A stretch of 64,000 nucleotides of DNA from Corynebacterium sp. ACRPO (GTDB lineage Bacteria > Actinomycetota > Actinomycetes > Mycobacteriales > Mycobacteriaceae): NCBI RefSeq assembly GCF_022347205.1, contig NZ_JAKRNE010000011.1, positions 1-64,000 on the forward strand, read 5' to 3'. Position numbers and translations under genes: made by a program. The notes beneath the pieces were generated by a model. It searched no databases, was not told where the DNA came from, and saw only the letters and a list, made by a program, of their open reading frames with translations. Position 1 is the stretch's first letter. Each line of letters starts with the position of its first letter. Positions 17,094 through 25,474 of this stretch are shown here, piece by piece.

Positions 17094-17957
17094 TTAACGC
17101 TCAATCGGCATTTTCACCATATTGCCCCACTCAGACCACGAACCATCGTAGACCTGCGTCTTTGTGAATCCCAAAAGATGCGTCAACACAAACCAGGTGT
17201 GCGCGGCCTGCGCGCCTACGTGGGAGTAGAGAATCGTTGCAGATTCAGGCTCCAGCATTCCGTAATTAACCTTGAGCTCCTCGGCCGAGCGGAAGCAGGA
17301 GTTGGGATAGTTGGAACGGTCCCATTCGAGGTTGATGGCGCCGGGGATGTGGCCGTGGCGCATGGTGGTGCCGTAGGCGGAATCGCCATTGGGATCGTGC
17401 TCGGTGGCCTCGCCCGCAAACTCCTCTGGGGAGCGGGTATCCACGAGCGCTCCTTCGGACTCTCGCACCTGGTCTACGAAGGCACGCAGGACGGAATCAT
17501 CGCGGCTTACCTCGGGGTATTCGGATTCGGGGAAGTCCGGCACCATGAAGGAAGTATCGCGTTCCTCGGCCATCCAGGCATTGCGGCCACCATCGAGCAG
17601 GCGAACATCCTTGTGGCCAAAGAGGGTAAATACCCACAGGGCGTAGGCGGCCCACCAGTTGGACTTATCGCCATAAAGGACAATCGTATCGTCGGCATTG
17701 ATGCCCTTGTCCCGCATCAAGGCAGTGAACTCTTTGCCATCGATGAAATCGCGAGTAAGTGGGCTCAGTAGCTCCGTGCGGAAGTTGATGCGGGTGGCGG
17801 TGGGGATATGGCCAATGTCATAGAGGAGCGAGTCTTCATCGACCTCAATGACGCGCAGGCCCTTGATGCCTAGGCGTGCGGACAGCCACGGTGCAGACAC
17901 GAGGCGCTCGGGGTGTGCGTATTCCTGAAATGGGGGATAGGGATCAACGTCAGCCAC
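17094..17957 (-). CDS. Two-domain rhodanese homologue lacking the catalytic cysteine
   Basis: A 287-residue protein with two rhodanese domains (roughly 15-135 and 165-285), the layout of SseA/ThtR thiosulfate sulfurtransferases. The N-terminal domain carries LYGDKSNWWAAYALWVF and VRLLDGGRNAW; the C-terminal domain carries LVDTRSPEEFAGE, RHGHIPGAINLEW and YDGSWSEWGN. The active loop, normally C-R-x-G-x-R-S, reads YSHVGAQAAHTW: serine 245 (codon TCC) replaces the cysteine and the arginines are gone. I start at GTG 17957, preceded by AGGCAGGCGG; upstream in-frame sequence is not family-like. Position next to accBC matches the corynebacterial thtR locus. Without the cysteine, sulfur transfer by the usual mechanism is unlikely. 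Confidence 0.85.
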   Translation of the reverse strand: MADVDPYPPFQEYAHPERLVSAPWLSARLGIKGLRVIEVDEDSLLYDIGHIPTATRINFRTELLSPLTRDFIDGKEFTALMRDKGINADDTIVLYGDKSNWWAAYALWVFTLFGHKDVRLLDGGRNAWMAEERDTSFMVPDFPESEYPEVSRDDSVLRAFVDQVRESEGALVDTRSPEEFAGEATEHDPNGDSAYGTTMRHGHIPGAINLEWDRSNYPNSCFRSAEELKVNYGMLEPESATILYSHVGAQAAHTWFVLTHLLGFTKTQVYDGSWSEWGNMVKMPIER

Positions 17958-18205
17958 TGTCCGCCTGCCTTTCCTATAAGGGTTAGTAATTTGCTCCCAC
18001 CACTTTAACCCGAATTTTCCCGTGGTGATCACTCGGGGATCATTCCTGTGGTGTGCGATACAGGGCTCGGCCGGGGAAATAGGGGCGCCGGCCGACGGGG
18101 TTAGGCAGAGGGGGCAGTTGGCCGCGCGGGGGAGGAAAAGCTGGGATAAACTCAGGATATGGTGCGACAACGTGCTATGAACACCACCTAAGAAGGGAAC
18201 TGCTA

Positions 18206-19267
18206 GTGCACAAGGCAATCGTTGTATTTGAGGTAGAGGGCGGCTCCGATAAAGGCGCAGATGGTCACCGTAAGGACACCATGCCGATCGTCAACGCGAT
18301 CAAGGAACAGGGCTGGGATGCGGAGGTTATCTACTTCCACCCAGATAACGCGGAAGAGATCTACGCCCAGGTTTCTGAAAACTTTGATGCTTATATCTCT
18401 CGCGTGAACCCAGGCAATATCCCCGGTGGAGAGAAGGGCTATTTCGAATTGCTCACCAAGTTGGCCGATGCCGGCCTGGTAGGCATGTCCACTCCGGCGG
18501 ACATGATGGCCTACGGTGCCAAAGATGCACTGGTCAAGCTCAATGACACCCCGCTGGTGCCGGACGATACCGCCGCGTACTACGAGGTAGAAGAGCTGCA
18601 TAATACTTTCCCTACCTCGCTGTCTTATGGTGAGCGGGTGCTCAAGCAAAACCGCGGTTCCACCGGTGAGGGCATCTGGCGCGTGCGCCTCGCGGACCAG
18701 GAGCTTGCCCAGTCCGTAGAACCGGGCACCGCGCTCCCGCTCGACACCGCCCTGAAGTGCACCGAGGCAGTAGACAATCAGACCCATGACTACAAGCTGG
18801 GCGCCTTCATGGACTTCTGCGACCAGTACATTGAGGGCGATAACGGCATGCTGGTGGACATGCGCTTTATGCCGCGCATTGTGGAAGGTGAAATCCGTAT
18901 TCTCCTCGTGGGCGATGAGCCGGTATTCATCGTGCACAAGAAGCCAGCGGAAGGCGGCGACAACTTCTCTGCCACGCTCTTCTCCGGCGCAAAGTACACC
19001 TACGATAAGCCGGAATCTTGGCCCGAGTTGCTCGAGATGTTCGACGAGGCTCGCCCCGTTATCGCAGAAAAGCTCGGCGATACCAAGGACGTTCCGCTGA
19101 TTTGGACCGCGGACTTCATGCTTGACGATGCCCCCGATGGCACCGACACCTATGTCCTCGGTGAGATCAACTGTTCCTGTGTTGGCTTCACTTCCGAGCT
19201 AGACATGGGCATCCAAGAAAAGGTTGCCGCCGAGGCGATTCGTCGCGTTCAGGACGCGAACGCCTAG
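18206..19267 (+). CDS. ATP-grasp protein of the Cj0069 family, function unknown
   Basis: A 353-residue protein with a GTG start after GAAGGGAAC. The N-terminal part is a Rossmann-like pre-ATP-grasp domain (KAIVVFEVEGGSDKGADGHR). The middle and end look like an ATP-grasp fold: VLKQNRGSTGEGIWRVRL (nucleotide-binding loop), then a strand pair ending in LGEINCSCVGF, where E and N are the usual metal ligands. It resembles the little-studied Cj0069 family. The substrate is unknown; ATP-grasp enzymes typically ligate a carboxylate to an amine or thiol. It stands alone, divergent from the sulfurtransferase-like gene, and ends in a good terminator. Confidence 0.75.
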   Translation: MHKAIVVFEVEGGSDKGADGHRKDTMPIVNAIKEQGWDAEVIYFHPDNAEEIYAQVSENFDAYISRVNPGNIPGGEKGYFELLTKLADAGLVGMSTPADMMAYGAKDALVKLNDTPLVPDDTAAYYEVEELHNTFPTSLSYGERVLKQNRGSTGEGIWRVRLADQELAQSVEPGTALPLDTALKCTEAVDNQTHDYKLGAFMDFCDQYIEGDNGMLVDMRFMPRIVEGEIRILLVGDEPVFIVHKKPAEGGDNFSATLFSGAKYTYDKPESWPELLEMFDEARPVIAEKLGDTKDVPLIWTADFMLDDAPDGTDTYVLGEINCSCVGFTSELDMGIQEKVAAEAIRRVQDANA

Positions 19268-19290
19268 CGCACGCTGTATTCTGCCAAGTG

Positions 19291-19312
19291 GCCCCACGGG
19301 TGACCGTGGGGC
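19291..19312 (+). terminator. Terminator of the ATP-grasp gene
   Basis: A perfect GCCCCACGG / CCGTGGGGC hairpin with a 4-nt loop is followed by ATTTTCC, 23 bp after the stop. Confidence 0.9.
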
Positions 19313-19354
19313 ATTTTCCTACCATCCCCTAAAGCATTTTCTAAGGACCAGATT

Positions 19355-20248
19355 ATGGCTGATAATGATTTCAACTCCGACGGGTTTCCGAAGGATTTTT
19401 CTCCGCGCGATTTTTCCGAGACCCCGCGTCACCACGCCGAGGACGCTGCGAAGAGCACCGAAGGCACCGGTGCCTCCGAGGTGAATGAGACCAAGGAATT
19501 CGGCTCTACCGATGCCAAGGAGACGAAGTCTTTCGGCCACACCGATAAGCCTGGTGAGTCTGGGCATTCGAGTGCTCTTTCCTCCCCGCAGCCGAGCGCG
19601 GAGGGCAACTCCTCTGACTTCTGGGCCTCCTCGAAGTCCTCCACCCCAAGCGAGGGCGCTGCCTCCCGTGCGCATAATCCATTTACGGATTCGGCACCGT
19701 CGGACGCTGCTGCGAACGGCAACCAATTCGGGTCTGCCCAGTCCGCTAGCGATCAGCCGGTTTTCGGCGGTTACACCCAACAGCAGGGCACGAGCCAGGG
19801 ATTCGGACAGTTCCCGCAAGCAGGCGATGCTCCTGCCGATTCCGGCCAGACGCTTGGCGATAAGAAGAGCCAGATGAGTGACGCCCTCAAAGGCTTGGGC
19901 AAGAAAGACGGTCTATTGGGTGGGCTCTTTGAGTTCGAATTCAAGCACTTCCTGACACTTACCCACGTGAAGGAAATCTACAAGGTTGCCATGATTCTTG
20001 GTGGCATCATGTGGATCCTTCACCTCCTCGGTGCCTTCTTGTTCGCCACCGGCATGGGCATTTATGGCATTCAGGAAGATTCCGCGTCAGCGATCTTCGG
20101 AAGCATCTTTGCTTTCATCTTCCTGGCGGTACTGAGCACTGTCATTTACTACGCAATCATGGTCGCCATCAGGCTATTCCTGGAAGCCATGGTGGCTAAC
20201 GTACGCATTGCGCAAAACACCGGCGATATCCTGGACAAGATGGACTAG
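19355..20248 (+). CDS. DUF4282 membrane protein with long disordered N-terminus
   Basis: A 297-residue protein. Residues 1 to about 185 are hydrophilic and low in complexity (Ser, Asp, Glu, Gly, Gln), with a Q-rich patch such as GGYTQQQGTSQGFGQF. The last ~110 residues hold two transmembrane helices (VAMILGGIMWILHLLGAFLF and IFAFIFLAVLSTVIYYAIMV) followed by RLFLEAMVANVRIAQNT, which fits DUF4282. The architecture suggests a membrane anchor displaying a long flexible cytoplasmic tail. AAGGA precedes the ATG at normal spacing. Function is unknown. Confidence 0.8.
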   Translation: MADNDFNSDGFPKDFSPRDFSETPRHHAEDAAKSTEGTGASEVNETKEFGSTDAKETKSFGHTDKPGESGHSSALSSPQPSAEGNSSDFWASSKSSTPSEGAASRAHNPFTDSAPSDAAANGNQFGSAQSASDQPVFGGYTQQQGTSQGFGQFPQAGDAPADSGQTLGDKKSQMSDALKGLGKKDGLLGGLFEFEFKHFLTLTHVKEIYKVAMILGGIMWILHLLGAFLFATGMGIYGIQEDSASAIFGSIFAFIFLAVLSTVIYYAIMVAIRLFLEAMVANVRIAQNTGDILDKMD

Positions 20249-20288
20249 CACTGTCATGAGCCGCTTGCGCAATTAAGCGAGCAACGAC

Positions 20289-20320
20289 ATGCGCCCCAGC
20301 GGGATTCCGCTGGGGCGCAT
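20289..20320. terminator. Bidirectional terminator
   Basis: ATGCGCCCCAGCGG (20289-20302) and CCGCTGGGGCGCAT (20307-20320) form a perfect 14-bp stem with a GATT loop between the convergent DUF4282 and lipoprotein genes. The flanking T-tracts are weak. Confidence 0.85.
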
Positions 20321-20353
20321 TGTCTTGCCGGCATAAGCGATCCGGCCTAAAAG

Positions 20354-21094
20354 TTAGTCGTAGGTGCCAAGCTGGTAGCTGGGAAGGTCAACCCACATCT
20401 TGTTAAATTCCTCGACTTCGCCGGATACCGGCTCGAGGGAATCGTCCTGTGCCCGCAGGCGCACAGTGTGGTGGGCGGTAATGCCCTCTGCGGTGGAGCG
20501 GCTGCGTTCTCCCCACGTGAAATCGACCTCGGTGTCTGAGACCGAGGTGACGCTCTCTACCTTATCGAAGACGGACATGTCCTTGGCCGGAGCACCATTG
20601 ACGTAGAAGGCTATGCCATCAGCAATCGAGGCGCCGGTGCCTGCCGGGCCGTTCACATCGCCCATTGAGCCGCGGAAGATGATCCAGCTAATCGTGGCGC
20701 ACGGGTCATAGGAGTTCTCAATATCGGCGATCCAGTAGTTGAAATCGCTGCCGTCATCGGCGGGCATGCGCCCGGGGGCCGTGCCAGAGGCGTAGACCTT
20801 GCGTGGGTCGTTGGGCAGCTCCATGCACTCGCTGTCCTTGCCCTTCTCCTGCTGCTGCGTGGTCGTTTCATCGCCCCCGTCGGTGGACTCAGACGGGGAG
20901 GGTGCTGCAGCGGAAGCCGTGTCGTTCCCGCCGGAGGATTCATCCTCGGCAGGTGCTTGGCTGGAAAAGACCGGCTCTGGGGAGGAAGAAGAATCCTCCT
21001 GAGCACCGCAGGCGCTCAGCGCGAGCGGCATGGCAGCGGTGAGTAGTGCGACGGCGGAGAAGCGGCGTAGGCAGCGCGGTGTCATGGCAGGCAT
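20354..21094 (-). CDS. Secreted lipoprotein of unknown function
   Basis: A 246-residue lipoprotein. The signal peptide has a lipobox (LALSACG, cysteine about residue 29) followed by a Ser/Glu/Thr-rich linker to about residue 85. A C-terminal domain of ~160 residues follows, with two cysteines (DSECMELPNDPRKVYASG and NSYDPCATISWIIFRGSMGD). That domain recalls small actinobacterial LppP/LprE-like lipoproteins, but I cannot name it with confidence. A GGAG lies 8 bases before ATG 21094; an ATG three codons later is possible. It is the last gene of the accD-accE-maf-DUF3151 run, starting 15 bp after DUF3151. Confidence 0.7.
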   Translation of the reverse strand: MPAMTPRCLRRFSAVALLTAAMPLALSACGAQEDSSSSPEPVFSSQAPAEDESSGGNDTASAAAPSPSESTDGGDETTTQQQEKGKDSECMELPNDPRKVYASGTAPGRMPADDGSDFNYWIADIENSYDPCATISWIIFRGSMGDVNGPAGTGASIADGIAFYVNGAPAKDMSVFDKVESVTSVSDTEVDFTWGERSRSTAEGITAHHTVRLRAQDDSLEPVSGEVEEFNKMWVDLPSYQLGTYD

Positions 21095-21109
21095 GCGGGA
21101 ACTCCAGGA

Positions 21110-21526
21110 TTAGTCGAGGAGGGTGGCGACGGAGTCCGGGCCGGCGTCGGAAAGCATCTGGCGAATGCGGTCGTACTCGTCGTCCTCGCCGATGGCCTTG
21201 GCGGCGTGGCCGAGCGCGGCGATGGCGCGCAGGACTCCCTGGTTCGGCTCGTGGGAGAAGGGGACAGGGCCCCAACCCTTCCAACCATTGCCGCGCAGTC
21301 GGTCGAGGCTGCGGTGGTAACCCGTGCGCGCGTAGGCGTAGGCGGTGATGAAAGTGGACGGTTCAGAGCCTTCCTGCTCCTTGAGTTCCTGCTCCGCTAG
21401 GAGCGCCCACAGCAGCGGGGAATCGGGGTGGGCAATAATGCCGGCGGCGAGATCCGAGGTGGACTCCGCGCCGGGATCGGCTGGCAGCTCAATGGGTTTC
21501 GGGGCAAGCATGTCTTTCATTTCCAT
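21110..21526 (-). CDS. DUF3151 family protein
   Basis: A 138-residue soluble protein matching the actinobacterial DUF3151 family: ADPGAESTSDLAAGIIAHPD, then SSTF-like STFITAYAYARTGYHRSLDR, and GNGWKGWGPVPFSHEPNQGV. The helical, repeat-like build (LWALLAEQEL, then AYAYARTGYHRSLD) is tetratricopeptide-like. Function is not known. It lies 31 bp after maf in the accD operon. The start could be ATG 21526 or the in-frame ATG two codons later. Confidence 0.8.
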   Translation of the reverse strand: MEMKDMLAPKPIELPADPGAESTSDLAAGIIAHPDSPLLWALLAEQELKEQEGSEPSTFITAYAYARTGYHRSLDRLRGNGWKGWGPVPFSHEPNQGVLRAIAALGHAAKAIGEDDEYDRIRQMLSDAGPDSVATLLD

Positions 21527-21557
21527 GCCACCCCACTGTAGCGACGCCGGCGCGCTG

Positions 21558-22145
21558 CTACCAGAAATCGGAGACGTTCAGCTCAAAGGTATAGAGCGCG
21601 CGGCGCACCACCGGCAGCGATAGCCCGATAACGGAGGAAGGATCGCCTTCGATGCGGTCAATGAACCAGCCGCCCATTGCTTCCAAGGTGAAGGCACCGG
21701 CGCAGTGGAGAGGCTCGCCGGAGTGGGCATAGGCGGCGATATCGGACTCGCTGGCCTGAGCAAAGTGCACCGTGGTGGTGGACGTTTCCACATGGCGCTC
21801 ATCGCCAAAGATGAGGCAGTGGCCGGTAAGCAGCTCGGCTGTGCGGCCGGCTTGCTGGTGCCAGCGTTCAATGGTGGCTTCTTCGGTATGGGGCTTTCCT
21901 TGGAGTTCGCCGTCGAGCAGCAGCATGGAATCGCCGCCGATGACGGGCTCGGTGGGGTAGCGTTCCGCCACCTTTTCGGCTTTGGCGGTGGCGAGGGCCG
22001 CCACGATATCGGCCGGCGGTTGGCCTGCGAGCGAGGCTTCGAGGGAGCGCTCGTCAATATCGGCCGGCTCCAATACGGGCTCCACGCCCGCGCCGCGCAG
22101 AATAGACGCGCGCGAGGGTGATTGGGAGGCAAGGATAAGCCGCAT
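21558..22145 (-). CDS. maf: Maf-like nucleoside triphosphate pyrophosphatase
   Basis: A 195-residue Maf/HAM1-fold pyrophosphatase that hydrolyses non-canonical or modified nucleotides. Family motifs are RLILASQSPSRASILRGAG at the N-terminus, VIGGDSMLLLDGELQGKP (catalytic aspartate region) and GAFTLEAMGGWFIDRIEGDP. The start is ATG 22145, whose A is also the last base of the accE stop (TAATG), so translation is coupled. A longer in-frame version beginning at 22232 would only read through accE in another frame. The accD-accE-maf order is conserved in corynebacteria and mycobacteria. Confidence 0.93.
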   Translation of the reverse strand: MRLILASQSPSRASILRGAGVEPVLEPADIDERSLEASLAGQPPADIVAALATAKAEKVAERYPTEPVIGGDSMLLLDGELQGKPHTEEATIERWHQQAGRTAELLTGHCLIFGDERHVETSTTTVHFAQASESDIAAYAHSGEPLHCAGAFTLEAMGGWFIDRIEGDPSSVIGLSLPVVRRALYTFELNVSDFW

Positions 22146-22354
22146 TAGAAGTACCGCACGGTATGGAAGGCGGAGGGGTTGTAGACGCGCTGCGCGCCAA
22201 AGCGCTCGAAGCGCTCGGCCGGGTTGCCCCATTCATTGCGTTCTCCGGCAACGCCCGAGCGCTTGGCGCTCATCTGCGCCAATACGGTGCGCAGGGCCGC
22301 GAGCTCATCCTCGGTGGGATTGCCCTTGACTACCTTGATTTCCGGCGTAGACAT
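22145..22354 (-). CDS. accE: Acyl-CoA carboxylase epsilon subunit
   Basis: A 69-residue protein of the actinobacterial AccE family. The N-terminal half (KVVKGNPTEDELAALRTVLA) is the conserved helix, and the tail contains the usual W-x-x-P segment (EWGNPAERF). AccE stabilises the complex of AccBC with AccD. It starts 8 bp after accD and shares its last base with the maf start. The short length is normal for the family. Confidence 0.9.
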   Translation of the reverse strand: MSTPEIKVVKGNPTEDELAALRTVLAQMSAKRSGVAGERNEWGNPAERFERFGAQRVYNPSAFHTVRYF

Positions 22355-22362
22355 TTCCCCTC

Positions 22363-23823
22363 CTAAACGGTTCCGTGCTTCTTCGGTACCTGGGCCACGG
22401 CCTTGCGCTCGAGCAAGCGAAGGCCTTCTACCAGGTAGTGGCGGGTTGCAGTTGGCTCGATAACATTATCTGCCAGCCCGCGCTCTGCTGCGGCATACGG
22501 GTGCAAGAAGAGCTCGTCCATCTCCTCTTCCTTGTCCTCCGAGCCATAAATGGCCAGGGAAGCTTGGGAGGCCTGGGTGACGGCAATTTCCGCGGTGGGC
22601 CATGCGTAGACCAGGTCCGCGCCGAGGTCCTTGGCGCCCATAAATACATAGGCCGGGCCAATGGCCTTGCGGGTGATCACAGTGAGCTTGCCGACGCTCG
22701 CTTCAGCCTGCGCGTAGGCAAACTTCGACGCCCTGCGCAGCAGGCCGGCCTTTTCCTCCTCCGGGGTAGGCACAAAGCCTGGGGAGTCCACGAATTCCAC
22801 GATGGGAGTATTGAAGGCATCGCAGGTACGCACGAAACGTGCGGCCTTCTCTGTGGCGGCGGAGTCCAAGGCGCCGGCCAGCGCCAGCGGCTGGTTGGCA
22901 ACGATGCCGACGGCGCGGCCATCGATGTAGGCAAAGCCGGTAACGATGTTTTGTGCCGCCTCGGCAGAAAGCTCGAAGAAGGAGCCTTCATCGACGACAG
23001 CCTTGATGACCTCGCTCATGTCATAGGCCTGCGCGGCGGTATCCGGGATGACGCTATTGAGATCAAAGTCCGCGACGCTACCGGCATCCACGCGCGGCGC
23101 CGCGGCGCGGTTATTGGCGGGGAAGTAGGCCAAAACGTCGCGCACGAGGGACAGGGCCTGCTTGTCGTCGCTGGCCACCAGGTGAGCAGTGCCAGACTCT
23201 GCGTGGGCTGCGGCACCGCCGAAGGTCTCTGGCTCAGCGCCGGCCACGTGGCTGGCGGCCTGGTGGAGGGCGGTGCCTTGGGTAACTACGAGGACATCGG
23301 CAAACGTCGGCGCGAACGCCGCAATGCCGCTGGTATTGCCCGCGACAACGGAAATCTGCGGAATGAGGCCCGAAGCCTGGGAGACACGCGCCATGAGGCG
23401 GGCGTATCCGGCCATGGTGACGATGCCCTCTTGCACACGCGGGCCGGTGGATTCATAGATGCCGATGATGGGCACGCCGGTCTTGATGGCGAGGTCATAT
23501 ACCTTGGTGAGCTTTTCGGCATAAACCTCACCCATCGTGCCGTCGAAGATTTCGCCGTCCTGGCTAAAGACGCACACGCGGCGGCCGTCGATAGTGCCGT
23601 AGCCGGTGACCACGCCATCGGTATAGGGGCGGTCATGCTCACGACCAAAGTCGGTAGAGCGGTGGCGGGCTAGCGCGTCCGTTTCCACGAAGGAGCCCTC
23701 ATCGAGCAGCTGCGTCACGCGGGTGCGGGCGGCCGGCTCGCCTTCTCCCAGCGGCGCGCGGGACTCGGCGAGCTTGGCGTCCAGGTCCTCGATCTTGCCG
23801 GCGGTGGTTTTCAGGTCAGTCAT
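22363..23823 (-). CDS. accD: Acyl-CoA carboxylase beta (carboxyltransferase) subunit
   Basis: A 486-residue carboxyltransferase with tandem crotonase-fold halves. The N-half holds TDALARHRSTDFGREHDRPY, the oxyanion-type glycine segment IYESTGPRVQEGI and SVVAGNTSGIAAFAPTFADV; the C-half holds VEFVDSPGFVPTPEEEKAG and IGPAYVFMGAKDLGADLVYA. It transfers CO2 from biotinyl-AccBC to an acyl-CoA. The start is ATG 23823. C. glutamicum has two such genes side by side at this locus (dtsR1, dtsR2); only one is visible here, so I cannot say whether acetyl- or propionyl-CoA is preferred. It is first in the run accD-accE-maf-DUF3151-lipoprotein. Confidence 0.93.
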   Translation of the reverse strand: MTDLKTTAGKIEDLDAKLAESRAPLGEGEPAARTRVTQLLDEGSFVETDALARHRSTDFGREHDRPYTDGVVTGYGTIDGRRVCVFSQDGEIFDGTMGEVYAEKLTKVYDLAIKTGVPIIGIYESTGPRVQEGIVTMAGYARLMARVSQASGLIPQISVVAGNTSGIAAFAPTFADVLVVTQGTALHQAASHVAGAEPETFGGAAAHAESGTAHLVASDDKQALSLVRDVLAYFPANNRAAAPRVDAGSVADFDLNSVIPDTAAQAYDMSEVIKAVVDEGSFFELSAEAAQNIVTGFAYIDGRAVGIVANQPLALAGALDSAATEKAARFVRTCDAFNTPIVEFVDSPGFVPTPEEEKAGLLRRASKFAYAQAEASVGKLTVITRKAIGPAYVFMGAKDLGADLVYAWPTAEIAVTQASQASLAIYGSEDKEEEMDELFLHPYAAAERGLADNVIEPTATRHYLVEGLRLLERKAVAQVPKKHGTV

Positions 23824-24173
23824 AGGCCCCCACACTACTAGGGCACCCCGGTCAATGCGGAATGGAACGCTGCGGGGACGCGGAGTGGAAAACGATTGTG
23901 TGGTAAATGCCACTGCAACGTGGGCAGTGCATAGAACCTGGGAATTCCCTGGGTAACACCAGTCTGAAGAGCCCTAATCTGGGGGTAGGGTCTACTGTAA
24001 ACATTTAACGGTGCTGGGCAGGTGAGCGCCCATTATTGCACCTCAAGGTAGGTAAAAGTATTAGAAAGAATTTCATTCAACTATTGATGTGAGCCCTGTA
24101 AGCCCTTATGATTGCCTGAGTCTTCATGAATGTTTCCCCTGATTTTTAACGATCTATAAAGGACGGTCTTCTG
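23824..24173 (+). promoter_or_regulatory. Intergenic region with a strong promoter for the secreted-protein genes
   Basis: No gene is seen in these 350 bp between divergent accD and the secreted-protein genes. A near-consensus sigma-70 promoter is present: TTGATG at 24084-24089, a 17-bp spacer, and TATGAT at 24107-24112. It predicts a start near 24119 and a leader of about 55 nt. AAAGGACGG then precedes the GTG at 24174. Confidence 0.6.
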
Positions 24174-25442
24174 GTGATTAAAAAGGGACTGCGTTTGCTC
24201 GCACCGCTCGCCGTAGCGGCTCTCTTCACGCCAGTGGCACACGCGGGAGATGTTCCCCCGATGCCGCAGGCATATCCCATTTCCAACCTCTACAAGAGCT
24301 GCAGTGCCGCCGGCGATAATGCAGAGCGCGAATGGCGCTTTGCAGAAACCGGCCGCCGCTACATGAGCGACGGCACCCTGCAGTTCAAAAACACCACCAA
24401 CCAAGAAGTGCCCTACACCGCCGAGGTAGAAACTGGTACCAATCACGAGATTGAAGCCAATTCCAAGGCCAAGCTGCCTTCCGGTTGGGACACCACCGCT
24501 AAGTCCGATATCGGTCTGAAGATGACCAACGGCTGGCGCGATAAAGAAACCTTCGGCCCTGTGAAGCTGAAGCCGGGTGAGTCCTTCCGCGTCGAATACG
24601 GCGTCATTGAAAAGGACTTCATCTCCATGTTCGTAGGCTGCAACGATGACCGCTTGGAAAACATCCCAGGCGCAAATGTCATCCGCGGTAAGGGCCCGGC
24701 CGAGCGCTACGCCTTTGCCTACATCATCAAGGCAGACGGCTCCGTGTCCGATCTGGCCATGGAAATTCCATCCCGTTCCCCGGGTGCAAACTCCAAGCCG
24801 ATCGAGGGCAACTACACCTCTGTATCCGGCCCGAGCCTAGAGAAGATCGCCGATCCGAAGAAGGATGAGATCATGCAGCCGGCCGCCGAGCTGCAGCGCG
24901 ATCCCTCCTGGCCTAAGGAAGGCGATAAGTGTGAATCCGGCGATACCTCCTGGTACCCGCTGGACATCACCGCGGTAAAGCCGACCTACCGCAAGGCTGG
25001 TTACTCCACCGACTTCCTCAACTGGTCCAAGGGTGACTACGAGTTTGCACCAGTAACTGACTTCGTCGTTGGCGCGGAGCACGCCCCGTACACCAACTGG
25101 CAGGGCAACCGCGGCGATATTCCGAAGGGCTGGCTGGAGTCCGTCGGTGCCGTAAAGCGTGCCTACATGCCGGTCGGCACCGAGCTCAAGCACGTCGACC
25201 TCAAGCCAGGCGAGCGCGTGCGTGTGGAGTACGGCACCACCATGACCCGCATTAACTACCGCGAGATTCACTGCGGCAAGAGCGGAAACTACGACCTCAC
25301 CTCTAACTACAAGCAGACCTCCGCCCCGAGCGGCTTCTGGGCCGAGGCCAAGATCACCGACAAAGCCGGCAATACCCGCACCGAGGACGTCACTCCTGAC
25401 GAATTCCGCGACCTGCCGGTTCCGACCCAGACCATCTACTAA
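24174..25442 (+). CDS. Secreted protein with two cysteine-bracketed beta-rich modules
   Basis: A 422-residue exported protein, function unknown. A Sec signal peptide (two lysines, hydrophobic core LLAPLAVAALF) is probably cleaved after AHA at residue 24. The mature part has exactly four cysteines, at about 43, 156, 253 and 367, which bracket two modules of nearly equal size (113 and 114 residues apart). Both modules end alike: VKLKPGESFRVEYG ... GC and VDLKPGERVRVEYG ... HC. Between them lies a ~95-residue linker (GPAERYAFAYIIKADGSVSD). GTG start after AAAGGACGG. The same module occurs once in each of the next two genes. No named family was recognised; an extracellular beta-sandwich or aerolysin-like fold is inference. 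Confidence 0.85.
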   Translation: MIKKGLRLLAPLAVAALFTPVAHAGDVPPMPQAYPISNLYKSCSAAGDNAEREWRFAETGRRYMSDGTLQFKNTTNQEVPYTAEVETGTNHEIEANSKAKLPSGWDTTAKSDIGLKMTNGWRDKETFGPVKLKPGESFRVEYGVIEKDFISMFVGCNDDRLENIPGANVIRGKGPAERYAFAYIIKADGSVSDLAMEIPSRSPGANSKPIEGNYTSVSGPSLEKIADPKKDEIMQPAAELQRDPSWPKEGDKCESGDTSWYPLDITAVKPTYRKAGYSTDFLNWSKGDYEFAPVTDFVVGAEHAPYTNWQGNRGDIPKGWLESVGAVKRAYMPVGTELKHVDLKPGERVRVEYGTTMTRINYREIHCGKSGNYDLTSNYKQTSAPSGFWAEAKITDKAGNTRTEDVTPDEFRDLPVPTQTIY

Positions 25443-25474
25443 ACCCCACCACACCTACACAAGGAGAAAGTTCC

